Part shown: one piece after another, positions 14,938-24,101 of the stretch
How positions within the stretch are numbered: the first letter of the stretch is position 1
Layout: each line of letters begins with the position of its first letter
Assembly (NCBI GenBank): GCA_945903445.1
Contig: CAMDNZ010000002.1
Location: 1-64,000, forward strand
Source: Bordetella parapertussis
GTDB lineage: Bacteria > Pseudomonadota > Gammaproteobacteria > Burkholderiales > Burkholderiaceae_B
Length of the DNA stretch: 64,000 bases
Direction of reading: 5' to 3'
Made by a program: the position numbers and the translations under genes
Notes under the pieces: model-generated
What the model was told of the DNA's origin: nothing
Database searches by the model: none
What the model saw: the letters and a program-made list of their open reading frames with translations, nothing else

Positions 14938-16404
14938 ATGAACGCGTCTCGCACGATCATGTTGGAAGACGCCACGGATTGGGACGGTTTTCGCACGTCG
15001 GCTCGGCTGTTGGTGATGCAGGATGTCTCGCCCGAGGACGTCGTGTGGCACACCCCCGAGAGCGTGGCCGCCGACGTGTTCGCGGCTTCCGCGGAAACGA
15101 TCGCGCCATCGACGGCCCCTGTCGCTACAACAGCTTTCACCGTGCCGCGCGAGTTCTTGACGATGTGTACCCGCATCACGCTACATCGCGATCCGGGTCG
15201 ATTCGATCTGATGTATCGATTGCTTTGGCGGATGCGACGCACGCCCGGCTTAGCGCATGACAGCCTGGACCCCGACATGCTTCGCGCCAATCTATTGGCG
15301 CGAAGCATCCGTCGGGATATGCATAAGATGAAGGCATTTGTAAGGTTTCGACCCGTTCACGACAAGGCCGACGAACCCTTGCACGTCGCGTGGTTCGAAC
15401 CGGAACACCGCATCGTGGCGGCGACTGCGCCGTTCTTCGCACGGCGCTTCGCTCAAATGCGCTGGGCCATCATGACCCCGGACGTGTGTGTCCAATGGGA
15501 CGGCAGACAATTGATCTACAGCCCGGGTGCGCAGCGCAGCGACGCGCCGGGCCCCGATGCGGGCGAATCGCTGTGGCTGACTTACTACGCCAATATTTTC
15601 AATCCCGCTCGTCTCAAACTGGCCATGATGCGCAAGGAAATGCCGCGCAAGTATTGGCACAACCTGCCTGAGGCCGCATTGATCGGCGAGTTGAGTGCGC
15701 AGGCCATCGTGCGAAGCGGTCAGATGGTCGAAGCCGAAGCGACTCGGCCTGCGCGCCGTATCGTGCCGCTCGTGCAGCCCGACCGACATCGGGCGGGGCC
15801 GCTGTCGGATAACGCGTCTTTGGACGAGCTGGCTCACGCCGCGCAAAGTTGTCGGGAGTGCCCGATCGGCGAGCTTGCTACCCAGGCCGTATGGGGCCAG
15901 GGGCCATCGGACGCACGTTTGATGATTGTCGGCGAACAACCGGGCGATGAAGAGGACTTACGCGGACAGCCTTTTGTCGGGCCGGCCGGACGGCTGTTCG
16001 ACCGAGCGCTGGCGCATTTGGGATGGGAGCGGTCAACGCTTTACGTCACCAACGCCGTCAAGCATTTCAAGTTCGAGCTTCGTGGGCAGCGCCGCATCCA
16101 CAAGACGGCCGCCCAGAAGGAAGCGGCGATATGCGCGGATCGCTGGTTATCGCGTGAAATCGAAAACGTTCGTCCGAAGGGCATTATTGCCTTGGGGGCG
16201 ACAGCGGCGCGCGCCTTGATGGGCCGCAGCGTGCCTGTTATGACGGTGAGGGGGCAATGGATGCCAGGCGTCGCGGGGGTGCCGGTATTGGTCACGCTGC
16301 ACCCAGCGGCCTTGCTGCGCATGGACCCGGGCGAGCGGCAAGCCGCTTTCGATCGCTGGTGCAGCGATCTGTCGCAGGCTGCCGAGTTGGCAAAGCGCCA
16401 GTAG
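14938..16404 (+). CDS. UdgX-family uracil-DNA glycosylase fused to a radical-SAM-linked N-terminal domain
   Basis: A 488-residue two-domain protein. Residues 1 to about 250 match the DUF4130-type domain (TIGR03915) found only beside the radical SAM gene. The C-terminal half is a family-4-like UDG with VGEQPGDEEDLRGQPFVGPAG (331-351), HPAALLR (455-461) and iron-sulphur cysteines including Cys305, Cys308 and Cys399. The loop RGQRRIHKT (382-390) carries the RRIH signature of UdgX, whose His forms a covalent bond with the abasic site left after uracil removal. GGAG lies 8 nt before the ATG. SOS control through the upstream LexA box is expected for the pair. Confidence 0.9.
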   Translation: MNASRTIMLEDATDWDGFRTSARLLVMQDVSPEDVVWHTPESVAADVFAASAETIAPSTAPVATTAFTVPREFLTMCTRITLHRDPGRFDLMYRLLWRMRRTPGLAHDSLDPDMLRANLLARSIRRDMHKMKAFVRFRPVHDKADEPLHVAWFEPEHRIVAATAPFFARRFAQMRWAIMTPDVCVQWDGRQLIYSPGAQRSDAPGPDAGESLWLTYYANIFNPARLKLAMMRKEMPRKYWHNLPEAALIGELSAQAIVRSGQMVEAEATRPARRIVPLVQPDRHRAGPLSDNASLDELAHAAQSCRECPIGELATQAVWGQGPSDARLMIVGEQPGDEEDLRGQPFVGPAGRLFDRALAHLGWERSTLYVTNAVKHFKFELRGQRRIHKTAAQKEAAICADRWLSREIENVRPKGIIALGATAARALMGRSVPVMTVRGQWMPGVAGVPVLVTLHPAALLRMDPGERQAAFDRWCSDLSQAAELAKRQ

Positions 16405-16405
16405 A

Positions 16406-16867
16406 ATGCGCGGCATGACGACGCACGCTTCAAATCCTTCCCGCCGCTCGCCCAAGAAATCGTTTAAACAGGCGGCGGACGCTGCGATGCCTTGCCCCTG
16501 CGGCAGAGAGGCGACCTACCTTGCTTGCTGCGCCCGATGGCACGCAGGCGATCGAGCAATGCACGCGCCCGATGCGGAAACGCTTATGCGTTCTCGCTAC
16601 AGCGCGTTCGTCTTGGATCGGCTCGACTATCTGCTGGCCTCTTGGCATCCCAGCACCCGGCCCGCCGATCTGTCGCCCAATCCGCCCGGATTGAAGTGGT
16701 TGGGCTTGACGGTACAAAAGCATGACGTAATAGACGAGTCCCATGCGACAGTCGCTTTCGTCGCCCGTCACCGTTTGCATGGCCGAGCGCATCGCCTGGA
16801 AGAAACGAGTCGCTTCGTCCGTGAAAGCGGGCAATGGCTGTACGTCGATGGCGATATCGTCGACTAA
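16406..16867 (+). CDS. YchJ-family protein with SEC-C metal-binding motif
   Basis: A 153-residue protein of the UPF0225/YchJ family. The N-terminal SEC-C motif CPCGREATYLACCARWHAG (Cys residues at about 30, 32, 41 and 42) binds zinc in relatives. The rest contains the conserved LMRSRYSAFV and YLLASWH blocks. Function in the family is not established. ATGs at 16406 and 16415 are both possible and neither has a clear ribosome-binding site. It starts one base after the UdgX stop codon, so it may be transcribed with the SOS operon. Confidence 0.85.
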   Translation: MRGMTTHASNPSRRSPKKSFKQAADAAMPCPCGREATYLACCARWHAGDRAMHAPDAETLMRSRYSAFVLDRLDYLLASWHPSTRPADLSPNPPGLKWLGLTVQKHDVIDESHATVAFVARHRLHGRAHRLEETSRFVRESGQWLYVDGDIVD

Positions 16868-16965
16868 TCGGCAATTCGTCGCCGGTTCGTTTGCGGGTCA
16901 ATGGCCGATTCGTGGCGAGTCATGGCTAATCGGATCGAGGCGAGTCGTGGCGCCTCGATCACAAA

Positions 16966-17379
16966 TCAATCCACTGCGCCCACACGTCCTCGCGTTAGCT
17001 TGATTTGGCTGCGAGACGACTTGGCCTGGAGGCGTCGTCGGCGCGCACCCGCAGTGGGTTTTGTCGGCGTGCGGATTTTAGGCAGGACTGCCGCTCGATC
17101 CACGAGTGCTTGCAATCGCGCACGGGCATCGGCGCGATTCAGGTCTTGACTGCGGCTGGCTTGCGCCTTGATCACGATCACGCCTTCCTGCGTGATGCGA
17201 TGGTCGCGCAGGGCCAGCAGGCGCGACTTGACGGGTTCGGGCAGATCGGACGCCGGAATATCGAAGCGCAGATGAATCGCGCTGGACACCTTGTTGACGT
17301 GCTGACCGCCAGCACCTTGTGCGCGAATAGCGACGACGACGATGTCCGAGTCGCGAATGGGAATGGAAGAAGAACGCAT
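16966..17379 (-). CDS. arfB: Alternative ribosome-rescue factor / peptidyl-tRNA hydrolase ArfB
   Basis: A 137-residue member of the class I release-factor-like family. The catalytic GGQ motif is in AQGAGGQHVNKVSSAIHLRF, about residues 22-41, and the C-terminal tail is strongly basic (GARRRRLQAKSSRSQIKL), as needed to occupy the mRNA channel of stalled ribosomes. It hydrolyses peptidyl-tRNA on non-stop complexes. ATG 17379 matches the family start (IPIRDSDI); the longer frame to 17880 covers the plus-strand YkgJ gene and is rejected. It converges with ychJ and is divergent from the YkgJ gene. Confidence 0.92.
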   Translation of the reverse strand: MRSSSIPIRDSDIVVVAIRAQGAGGQHVNKVSSAIHLRFDIPASDLPEPVKSRLLALRDHRITQEGVIVIKAQASRSQDLNRADARARLQALVDRAAVLPKIRTPTKPTAGARRRRLQAKSSRSQIKLTRGRVGAVD

Positions 17380-17508
17380 GCAGTGATTGTCGGCGATCGC
17401 GGCGTGGGACGCGACTCGGCAGTGTTGTAAAAGCGGTATTGTTTGGAATCGGGCGTCTGGGTAACATGCGCAGCGGTTTCGAGCCGCGGACGTTTTCTGG
17501 GTAATGAC

Positions 17509-17859
17509 ATGAGTCAGGCCTGCATGACCTGCGGCGTATGTTGCGCCAGTTTGAGGGTGTCGTTTTATTGGTCCGAATCCGACGATCATCCGGATGGCAC
17601 GGTGCCGCGCCATCTGGTCGTTCCTATTTCGCCGTATCACGTGGCGATGCGGGGCACCGAAGCCAAGCCCGCCCGCTGCGTCTCGCTTCGAGGCGAAGTG
17701 GGAAAGTCGGTGGGCTGTGGCATTTATGCACTGCGCGCCAGCACGTGTCGTGACTTCAAGGCAGGCGAGCCGCGTTGCAATCAACTGCGCATCGCGCGGG
17801 GCATGGCCCCCCTGTCGGAGGTGCTGCCCGACAGCGACGAGATCGTTCACGTCAATTGA
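17509..17859 (+). CDS. YkgJ-family cysteine cluster protein (putative metal-binding)
   Basis: A 116-residue protein with the CxxCGxCC-type N-terminus ACMTCGVCCASLRV and further cysteines in RCVSLRG, VGCGIYALRASTCRDF and RCNQ, matching the UPF0153/YkgJ zinc- or iron-chelating family. Function is not established. ATG 17509 is preferred over an upstream in-frame start because family members begin close to the first cysteine. It stands alone between arfB and an exported-protein gene that converges on it. Confidence 0.82.
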   Translation: MSQACMTCGVCCASLRVSFYWSESDDHPDGTVPRHLVVPISPYHVAMRGTEAKPARCVSLRGEVGKSVGCGIYALRASTCRDFKAGEPRCNQLRIARGMAPLSEVLPDSDEIVHVN

Positions 17860-17916
17860 TGCATCGAGTCGATTCGACACGCTGCGATTGGCGTATCGAT
17901 GGCGGCGAGCACCCCA

Positions 17917-18635
17917 TCAATTGATGCTGTAGCCCTTGCCTTTTAAGCAGGCACCCAGCGCGCGATGATACGACTCGGTATTAGCCGATGTCGTATACGC
18001 TGTAATCACCGCAGGATCGAAACCGCTTTGGTTCATTGCCCAGCTGCGGCATGCTTCGCGATCGCGCGTCTGGGTGATGCCGTCTTGCCCGCTTGCAGGA
18101 TAAGCCACGATATCGTCGGCCGCTGCCAAACGCTGCACGGGCTGGACCGACTGCACCACCACGTGCGCGGGTTGAACGACCTGCACTGGGGGGGCGACAC
18201 ATACGTGACAGGCGGATTGTAAACCACCGTGGGGGCGATGTAGGACACTGCGGGTGCGGCATAAATGGGCTGCTGATACACCGGTGGCGCAACGTAGACC
18301 GGCTGTTGGTAGATCACGGGCGCGGGCGCATAGACCGGCGGGCTGACGTAAGTGATCTGCGACGAGCTGTAGCTCGAGCGGCTGTTGTTGCTAACGGCCA
18401 GTGCGACGCCTGCGCCCAGCAGCGCGCCGACACCGAATACCAGGGCCGAGTCGCTGCCGCGGCGGCTGCCGCCACGGTAATAGTGATGCTCGTGATAGCT
18501 GCTGCCCCACGACGGGCCGCCCCAGCCGCGATGGCCATAGCCCCAGCCGTGACCCCACCCATAGGCCGCTGCGGGGGTGCTGACCGTGGCTAGCACCAGA
18601 GCGGCCGCTACGGCGCGCATCGAAAACTTGATCAT
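17917..18635 (-). CDS. Exported Gly/His/Tyr-rich protein with YxxPPV repeats, frameshifted at a C run
   Basis: ATG 18635 has AGGAG upstream and opens a signal peptide (MIKFSMRAVAAALVLATVST), a Gly/His/Trp/Tyr-rich segment, a short hydrophobic glycine-zipper-like stretch (VFGVGALLGAGVALAV) and proline-rich repeats (VYVAPPVYQQPIYAAPAV). At the C7 run on the minus strand (G7 at 18188-18194) the frame breaks. One extra C would join it to a frame ending at 17917 with the C-terminal part (VQVVQPAHVVVQSVQP, then a Cys-containing conserved-looking domain). The joined protein would be about 240 residues. It is probably surface- or periplasm-located; no function recognised. The break is either a sequencing indel or slipped-strand variation. 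Confidence 0.6.
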
Positions 18636-18749
18636 GACTCGGCTCCTACGGCCTCGCCATATCAGAGGCGAGGGTATCCGCAACCGTAATTTACTCTTCT
18701 TCAGAGGGTGTGTGACCCATGCGATACCTATCGAATTTAAAGATCGATT

Positions 18750-19271
18750 TCAGCGGGTTACGGGGTTTGGCGCGCCGAGACGAAAGTGAGGCGAGCGGTC
18801 AGACTGCGATGGCGAAACCTCGCGTGGCCCAGCATCCCGTTTCAAGCTGAAATCGTGCGGCTCGTTGGCTGCCGGCTCGCGCTCGATACGCATAGGTTTT
18901 GGCGGCGCCATCCCTGCGGGAACGACGCCCCCGTTCGACGGTGCAGTGCGGCGGGCGGCAGGCTGCACAGCGGTTTGCGGTTGGTTGATCCGGGAAGTGT
19001 AGCCAGGCGGGTCCATGTCGATCGTCCAAACGGGAACGTCTTTGATGGACGGTGTGATGCCGCGACTATCTTTGATTTCGCCCCAGCGATGAGGGTATGC
19101 AGCCGAGGGTGTGTAAACCGGGTAAGCAGGACCCCATACCACGCCTGCGGCAATCCGTCCCTTGCCCGATCCCGGATGCGGTATGGGGTACGGGTCGCGG
19201 TCGAACGCGAGGGCGCTCGCGCAGACGTGTATCGCGGCGAGGGCGAACACGGCTCTGAGGAAGGCTTTCAT
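18750..19271 (-). CDS. Exported protein of unknown function
   Basis: A 173-residue protein beginning MKAFLRAVFALAAIHVCASA, a clear signal peptide, with GGAGC five bases before the ATG at 19271. The mature part is Pro-rich, has no further membrane segment and contains WGEIKDSRGITPSIKDVPVW; no domain is recognised. A longer frame to 19484 lacks a good start and is rejected. It is followed on the same strand by another exported-protein gene 114 bp away; the two may be functionally related, but nothing in the sequence shows how. Confidence 0.7.
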   Translation of the reverse strand: MKAFLRAVFALAAIHVCASALAFDRDPYPIPHPGSGKGRIAAGVVWGPAYPVYTPSAAYPHRWGEIKDSRGITPSIKDVPVWTIDMDPPGYTSRINQPQTAVQPAARRTAPSNGGVVPAGMAPPKPMRIEREPAANEPHDFSLKRDAGPREVSPSQSDRSPHFRLGAPNPVTR

Positions 19272-19531
19272 GTCTAGCTCCGGCAAGCAATTAGCGCAGC
19301 AAAACAGCGCGACGACTTCGACGTCCGCTGCGGATCGACGCATTGGGCCATGTGGTAAAAGGCCAATTGCTACAGCGTGTTTGAGTGCCGCAAGATGTTT
19401 CACCTTGCCCGCGTAAGCGCTCGTCGACGCGTTTTGCCCGCGTGTATCGAATTTGCGCCGGATGTGCAGATTTGTCACGAACAATCTCCTCGGCCTACAC
19501 TTGTTTGCATCACGGCTTGCAGAGGGCGGAC

Positions 19532-20788
19532 ATGCATATTTGCGTCATCGGTGCGGGCGTCGTGGGCGTCACCACGGCCTATCTATTATCCGAGGCGGGT
19601 CATCGGGTCACGCTGATCGAGGCCGCCGCCGACGCCGCGCAGGGCACCAGCTTCGCCAACGGCGGGCAACTCAGCTTCAGCTATGTGGCCCCCCTGGCCG
19701 CACCGGGTGTGCTGAACGATGTCCCGCGCTGGTTGTTCAATCGCAATGCGCCGCTTCGTTTTAAGCCCCGCTTGGATCCGCAGCAATGGCGGTGGAGTCT
19801 GGCATTCGCCGCCGCTTGCCGCCGCTCGGTATCGGAATCTTCCACCCAGGCGTTGTTGGCTTTGTCTTATTTGAGCCGCGACACTTTGCACGCGCTGCTG
19901 GCCCGCCAGCCTATCGAGTTCGGGTGGCGCAAGACCGGCAAGCTCATCGTGTATCGCCAGCCGGTTTTGGTGGAAAAAGCGCGTGCTCAAGTGGCCTATC
20001 AGGCCCTGCATGGTGCGCGGCAGCAGGTGCTGGATGCCGATCGGACCTTGAGTCTGGAGCCTGCCTTGCGAGGTATGCGGGATCAGCTTGCAGGCAGCGT
20101 TTTTACGGCCGACGACGAATCGGGCGATTGTTTGCAATTCACCCGTGGATTGTTCGATGCGCTGCGCAGTCGGGCGGACACTAACATCCTGGTGTCTACG
20201 ACGGTCATGGGCTTGCGCCGCACGGGCAGCAAGATCGTTGCGGCTCGTCTGGCCGGTGACGAGGAGATTTCTGCCGATGCATTCGTGATTGCGGCCGGCA
20301 TGGGATCGTCGGGTTTGCTGCGCGACGCGGGGTTGCGCTCGCCGCTCTATCCTTTGAAAGGCTATAGCTTAAGTTTGCCTCTGAACGATACCGTCGCGCC
20401 GTGGGCACCCGAGATCAGCGTGACCGATTACGAACGACGCATTGTTTACGCGAGAGTAGGGCAGTCCTTGCGCATCGCTGCCATGGTGGATATCGGGTCG
20501 CGCGATGGCAGCGTGGATCCTGTGCGTATCGCTACGCTCAAACGGCAGGTGAAGGAAGTTTTTCCCGATCTGCCCTTGGACGATGCGCAAGCGTGGGCAG
20601 GGATGCGCCCGGCTACGGCAACCGGCCGCCCGACATTGGGTGCGTTAGCGAGTGCCGATAATCTTTACTTGAACATCGGGCAGGGTGCGCTCGGCTTTAC
20701 TTTGGCCTGCGGCAGTGCCGCCGTGGTCCAAGCGCTAATCGAGGGCCGCCCGTCGCCCATCGACGCTGCGGCGTTTGCACCGCGTTAG
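19532..20788 (+). CDS. dadA: FAD-dependent D-amino acid dehydrogenase (DadA-like)
   Basis: A 418-residue flavoprotein of the DAO family. The Rossmann FAD motif is at the extreme N-terminus (MHICVIGAGVVGVTTAYLLS), followed by GTSFANGGQLSFSYVAPLA, typical of DadA, and the C-terminal MRPATATGRPTLGA and NIGQGALGFTLACGS flavin-contact segments. It oxidatively deaminates D-amino acids to 2-oxoacids, passing electrons to the respiratory chain. ATG 19532 is chosen because the FAD motif starts there and GAGGGCGG lies upstream; an in-frame extension to 19385 is rejected. No alanine racemase lies next to it, so specificity is inferred. Confidence 0.88.
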   Translation: MHICVIGAGVVGVTTAYLLSEAGHRVTLIEAAADAAQGTSFANGGQLSFSYVAPLAAPGVLNDVPRWLFNRNAPLRFKPRLDPQQWRWSLAFAAACRRSVSESSTQALLALSYLSRDTLHALLARQPIEFGWRKTGKLIVYRQPVLVEKARAQVAYQALHGARQQVLDADRTLSLEPALRGMRDQLAGSVFTADDESGDCLQFTRGLFDALRSRADTNILVSTTVMGLRRTGSKIVAARLAGDEEISADAFVIAAGMGSSGLLRDAGLRSPLYPLKGYSLSLPLNDTVAPWAPEISVTDYERRIVYARVGQSLRIAAMVDIGSRDGSVDPVRIATLKRQVKEVFPDLPLDDAQAWAGMRPATATGRPTLGALASADNLYLNIGQGALGFTLACGSAAVVQALIEGRPSPIDAAAFAPR

Positions 20789-20808
20789 CCGCGCTTTAAA
20801 ACGCGACT

Positions 20809-21708
20809 TTAAAACACGAATATCCACGCCAAAATCGCAACGATGGCGGACCATTTCAGCACGTAATACAAGGTCTTGTTTTTTGCCTTGAGGCGCTTGC
20901 CGGCCAGTCGGAACTGATACACCTTGCCGAACAGTTTGTTGATCCCGCCGGTTCGGTCGCCCACTTCGTTGGGCGAAGTCGCGGCGCGCAAGAGCAATGC
21001 GCCGAAGAAATGATTGACGGCCTGTGCCCAGCGGTATTTCATCGGTCGTTCGATATCCGCGAACAAGATGATGCGGGTTTGATCGGTTCGGTTCTCTGCC
21101 CAATGAATGTATGTCTCGTCGAATAACACGGCCTCGCCGTCGCGCCAGAAGTATTTCTCGCCATCGACATCGATGAAACACTCGGCGCTGTTTGGCGTGA
21201 TCAGCCCCAGGTGATAGCGCAGGGAGCCGGCATAAGGATCGCGATGCCGTGGCAATTTCGCACCGGGAGGCAAGGCAGCAAACATGGCGGCTTTGATCGA
21301 TGGAATGCCCGCCAGGATCTGAGTGGTCACCGGGCACAGTGTACGGGCCGATGGATGGTCGTTCTGATACCACTTCAGGTAGAAGCGTTTCCAACCGGTC
21401 TTGAAGAACGAGTTGAAGCCTGCATCGTTATATGAACCCGCTGCCTTGACATGTCCGCCATCAGTCAATGCGCGCACCTCGGCCAGAATCTCGCCGCGAC
21501 GTTCTTGCAGCACTTTCAGCTCTGGAAAATCGACCACATCCAGATAGGGCCGGTTCGGCACCCGAGAAAACGCATACATAAAGCAGTTGATGGGCGCGGT
21601 GAAAGTAGAGTGATCCAGAAACTGGCGGGCGAATCGGTGCCGGACTCGTCCACGGTAATGCACCACCACACTGCACACGACGAACAGCGCCAAGACGAAC
21701 CATTTCAT
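20809..21708 (-). CDS. lpxO: Lipid A 2-hydroxylase LpxO-like (Asp/Asn beta-hydroxylase family)
   Basis: A 299-residue membrane-anchored Fe(II)/2-oxoglutarate oxygenase, the same length as LpxO. It has an N-terminal membrane segment (MKWFVLALFVVCSVVVHY) and a hydrophobic C-terminal segment. The catalytic core is LPRHRDPYAGSLRYHLGLI, with the distal ligand and co-substrate region in YIHWAENRTDQTRIILF. LpxO hydroxylates the 2-position of a secondary acyl chain of lipid A. ATG 21708 gives the family length; the frame continues upstream to 21798 without a good start. It stands alone, convergent with dadA. Confidence 0.88.
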   Translation of the reverse strand: MKWFVLALFVVCSVVVHYRGRVRHRFARQFLDHSTFTAPINCFMYAFSRVPNRPYLDVVDFPELKVLQERRGEILAEVRALTDGGHVKAAGSYNDAGFNSFFKTGWKRFYLKWYQNDHPSARTLCPVTTQILAGIPSIKAAMFAALPPGAKLPRHRDPYAGSLRYHLGLITPNSAECFIDVDGEKYFWRDGEAVLFDETYIHWAENRTDQTRIILFADIERPMKYRWAQAVNHFFGALLLRAATSPNEVGDRTGGINKLFGKVYQFRLAGKRLKAKNKTLYYVLKWSAIVAILAWIFVF

Positions 21709-22446
21709 ACCGGGCCTCGACCCAAAAATAGAGGCCGCTAGCTTACTGATTAATTTCCGGCTGACTGCTTCGCCAGGTGTTGCAAATGTCAAAATCATTT
21801 AAATAATGAGCCGCCGATGGATGAAGGGTGCGATTGCTTGCGGCAGCCAAAGCGGCTATCGAGCGCGATCGATAGCCGATTGAGTCAGCGGTGCGAAGTG
21901 GCCGAGCACCGCCGCCGGCCTCTGTTGTATTTCTCCCATAGAGATTTTCATGTGAAGCGTGGGGGCGGTCAGGTTGATAGGGTGGCCAGAATAAACTCTG
22001 GAATGGACGTAAGTTTGGCGACAAGATCGCGCGAGCGAGGCATCCGGGCCATAGGGCATAAAGGGTCTTGAAAGCTCGTAGCGGTGAGTGATTCGGCATC
22101 GCTTTTTTTAGCCAATCGCGGCCCCGTCCGGGAGCGGCGGCCATGCCGCTATAAGTAGGCACCGTAACGCTTTCGGCGAACCCGAACCGTGCGCCTCACG
22201 CCATTCTTCGTTGGCGGCGGGCTCGGCTGTGCTTGATCGAAACGACGCCGTCGATGCGGTCCGAAACACAGCTTAGACACCCCGCATGAGAGGCGATTCG
22301 TAGCGGTCGTCAGCGTCATCGAGTCGTGGTGGATGGCGGGGTCAGTTCTGGCAATTTCGAAAAAACAAGACTGGTGCAAAACATTTCAATGACTAGGATG
22401 AGCAGTAGTATCTAGGATTAACCATTGCTCGACCGTTGGAGTTTGT
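21709..22446. other. Gene-poor gap with an orphan terminator, possible small RNA locus
   Basis: About 740 bp separate lpxO from the binding-protein genes. Open frames of 84 codons (21817-22071, plus) and 139 codons (21743-22162, minus) exist, but neither has a ribosome-binding site, recognisable domain or coding-like composition. A Rho-independent terminator-like hairpin with T7 at 22081-22109 (plus strand) has no protein gene upstream of it, so a transcript ending there would be non-coding or very short. A second hairpin is at 22133-22150 (AGCGGC/GCCGCT). The promoter of the downstream transporter operon should be near 22380-22430. Confidence 0.5.
22081..22109 (+). terminator. Orphan Rho-independent terminator
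   Basis: GCGGTG (22081-22086) pairs with CATCGC (22097-22102), allowing one G:U, around a 10-nt loop, followed directly by seven Ts. This is a canonical intrinsic terminator layout on the plus strand. No convincing gene on the plus strand ends just upstream of it. Confidence 0.55.
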
Positions 22447-24057
22447 GTGTTCATGCGTTCCTCGACTATTGCTCGGCTGACGTGCGTCCTTGGCTGTGTT
22501 TTCGCAGTCGGTTCTGCGGCTGAATCTTTGAGAGTAGGTCTGGCTTCACAGCCTACTACGATCGACCCGCATCATCACCTGATCGCGCCGAACGCAGCGC
22601 TGGCCGCACACATTTTCGAATCCCTGGTAGACATGGACGCCGACATGCGGTTGATTCCCCGCCTGGCCGAGTCGTGGAAAGCCGCGGACGACTTGACCTG
22701 GGAGTTCAAGCTGCGCCCGAACGTCAAGTTCTCTAATGGCGAACCATTCACCTCGAAGGACGTGGTTTTCACGCTCTGTCGAGTGTTGAACAATGAAACG
22801 GCCATCGCTGGTTATGGCAGCACCGCCAAGCGCATCGTCAAGGTCGAGACGCCCGACGCCACTACCGTACGCCTGATCACTGCGAGGCCGTATCCCTTGC
22901 TGGTTAACGAGATGGCGAACATGCCGATGATTTGGAGCGGGATTGCGCAAAGCGACAAGCTGACATATGACCCAACGGCGGCTTGCGGCGTGCCCAACTG
23001 GCCCGCCGTCGATGATTTCAACAGTGGCTATGCCGCTATCGGTACGGGCCCTTATCAATTGAAATCGTTCGTCAAGGGCTCAGGCATCAAACTGTCCAGA
23101 AACGACGCGTACTGGGGCGAGAAGCCGCATTGGGACGCCGTTAGCCTGGTTCCGGTAACCGCCTCCGATTCGCGTTTGACCGGGCTGCTCGCAGGCGACT
23201 TTGATTTGATGGAATCCCCTCCCGTCCGTGACTTGGCGCGGCTGAAAAGCAGCGGCTTCGACGTGGAGATCAAGCCGTCGGTGCGCGTGATGTTCCTGCA
23301 ATTGGATGTCGGCCGCGTGCAAAGCCCACAGGTGAAGTCGGCGAAGGGCGACAATCCCTTGCAAGATGCCCGAGTGCGTCAAGCCATGTCGATGGCAATC
23401 GACCGTCAGGCAATCGTCGAGCGTGTGATGGGCGGCGTTGCCACCCCGGCATATCAATTCTTGCCCGGTGGCATGTTCGGTGCGCTGAGGCAAGCGCCTG
23501 AATTGGAGTACGACCCCCTGACCGCCAAAGCATTGCTGGTTGCGGCGGGTTATCCCAACGGTTTCGAATTGACGCTGGCAGGCTCCAATGACCGTTACAT
23601 CAACGATGCACAGATCCTGCAGGCCGTGGCGCAATACTTTGCACGCATCGGCATAGATACTGACGTCGAAACGATGACTCAAGCGGTGTTCTTCTCTCGC
23701 CGTGCCAAGCGCGAATTCAGTGCAGCGCTTAGCGGTTGGGGGGCAGACACGGGCGAAGCCAGCAACTTCTTCCAGCACTATGCCGCATCGTGCAATCCCG
23801 CCACAGGGCGGGGCTTGAACAATTACGACGGATATTCGAATGCCCAGTTGGACCGAACCATCGCCGATGCTCTGCGCACGGTGGACGACGTCAAACGTGC
23901 CGAGCTTTTGAACCAAGTCATCACCATCGCCCTGGAAGACCTCCCCAATATTCCGCTGCATTACGAAAGCAGCATATGGGCCTTCCGTAAAGGCTACCAG
24001 TACGAAGGCCGTGCCGACCAACGCACCATGGCCATGTCTTTGCGTCCAGTCAAATAA
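22447..24057 (+). CDS. Peptide/nickel-type ABC transporter substrate-binding protein (family 5), copy 1
   Basis: A 536-residue periplasmic binding protein with a signal peptide ending near GSAAES. Conserved family 5 segments include PTTIDPHHHLIAPNAALAAH, LAESWKAADDLTWEFKLRP and VRQAMSMAIDRQAIVERVM. GTG 22447 is preferred over ATG 22453 because GGAG is 5 nt upstream and the tandem paralogue aligns from that residue. It is followed 44 bp later by a close paralogue and then by permease and ATPase genes of a dipeptide/oligopeptide transporter. Substrate is probably a peptide or peptide-like compound; specificity cannot be read from sequence. Confidence 0.88.
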   Translation: MFMRSSTIARLTCVLGCVFAVGSAAESLRVGLASQPTTIDPHHHLIAPNAALAAHIFESLVDMDADMRLIPRLAESWKAADDLTWEFKLRPNVKFSNGEPFTSKDVVFTLCRVLNNETAIAGYGSTAKRIVKVETPDATTVRLITARPYPLLVNEMANMPMIWSGIAQSDKLTYDPTAACGVPNWPAVDDFNSGYAAIGTGPYQLKSFVKGSGIKLSRNDAYWGEKPHWDAVSLVPVTASDSRLTGLLAGDFDLMESPPVRDLARLKSSGFDVEIKPSVRVMFLQLDVGRVQSPQVKSAKGDNPLQDARVRQAMSMAIDRQAIVERVMGGVATPAYQFLPGGMFGALRQAPELEYDPLTAKALLVAAGYPNGFELTLAGSNDRYINDAQILQAVAQYFARIGIDTDVETMTQAVFFSRRAKREFSAALSGWGADTGEASNFFQHYAASCNPATGRGLNNYDGYSNAQLDRTIADALRTVDDVKRAELLNQVITIALEDLPNIPLHYESSIWAFRKGYQYEGRADQRTMAMSLRPVK

Positions 24058-24101
24058 TCCCTCGTGATCGTTATATCGCACCTGACCTTTGGAGTTTTTA
24101 T

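Noticed and set aside
22133..22150. Hairpin AGCGGC/GCCGCT after the T7 terminator
   Set aside because: No T run follows and it is short, so it was not listed as a second terminator.
21743..22162. 139-codon minus-strand and 84-codon plus-strand frames in the lpxO/transporter gap
   Set aside because: No ribosome-binding site, no family similarity and composition unlike coding DNA; the region better fits a non-coding gap.
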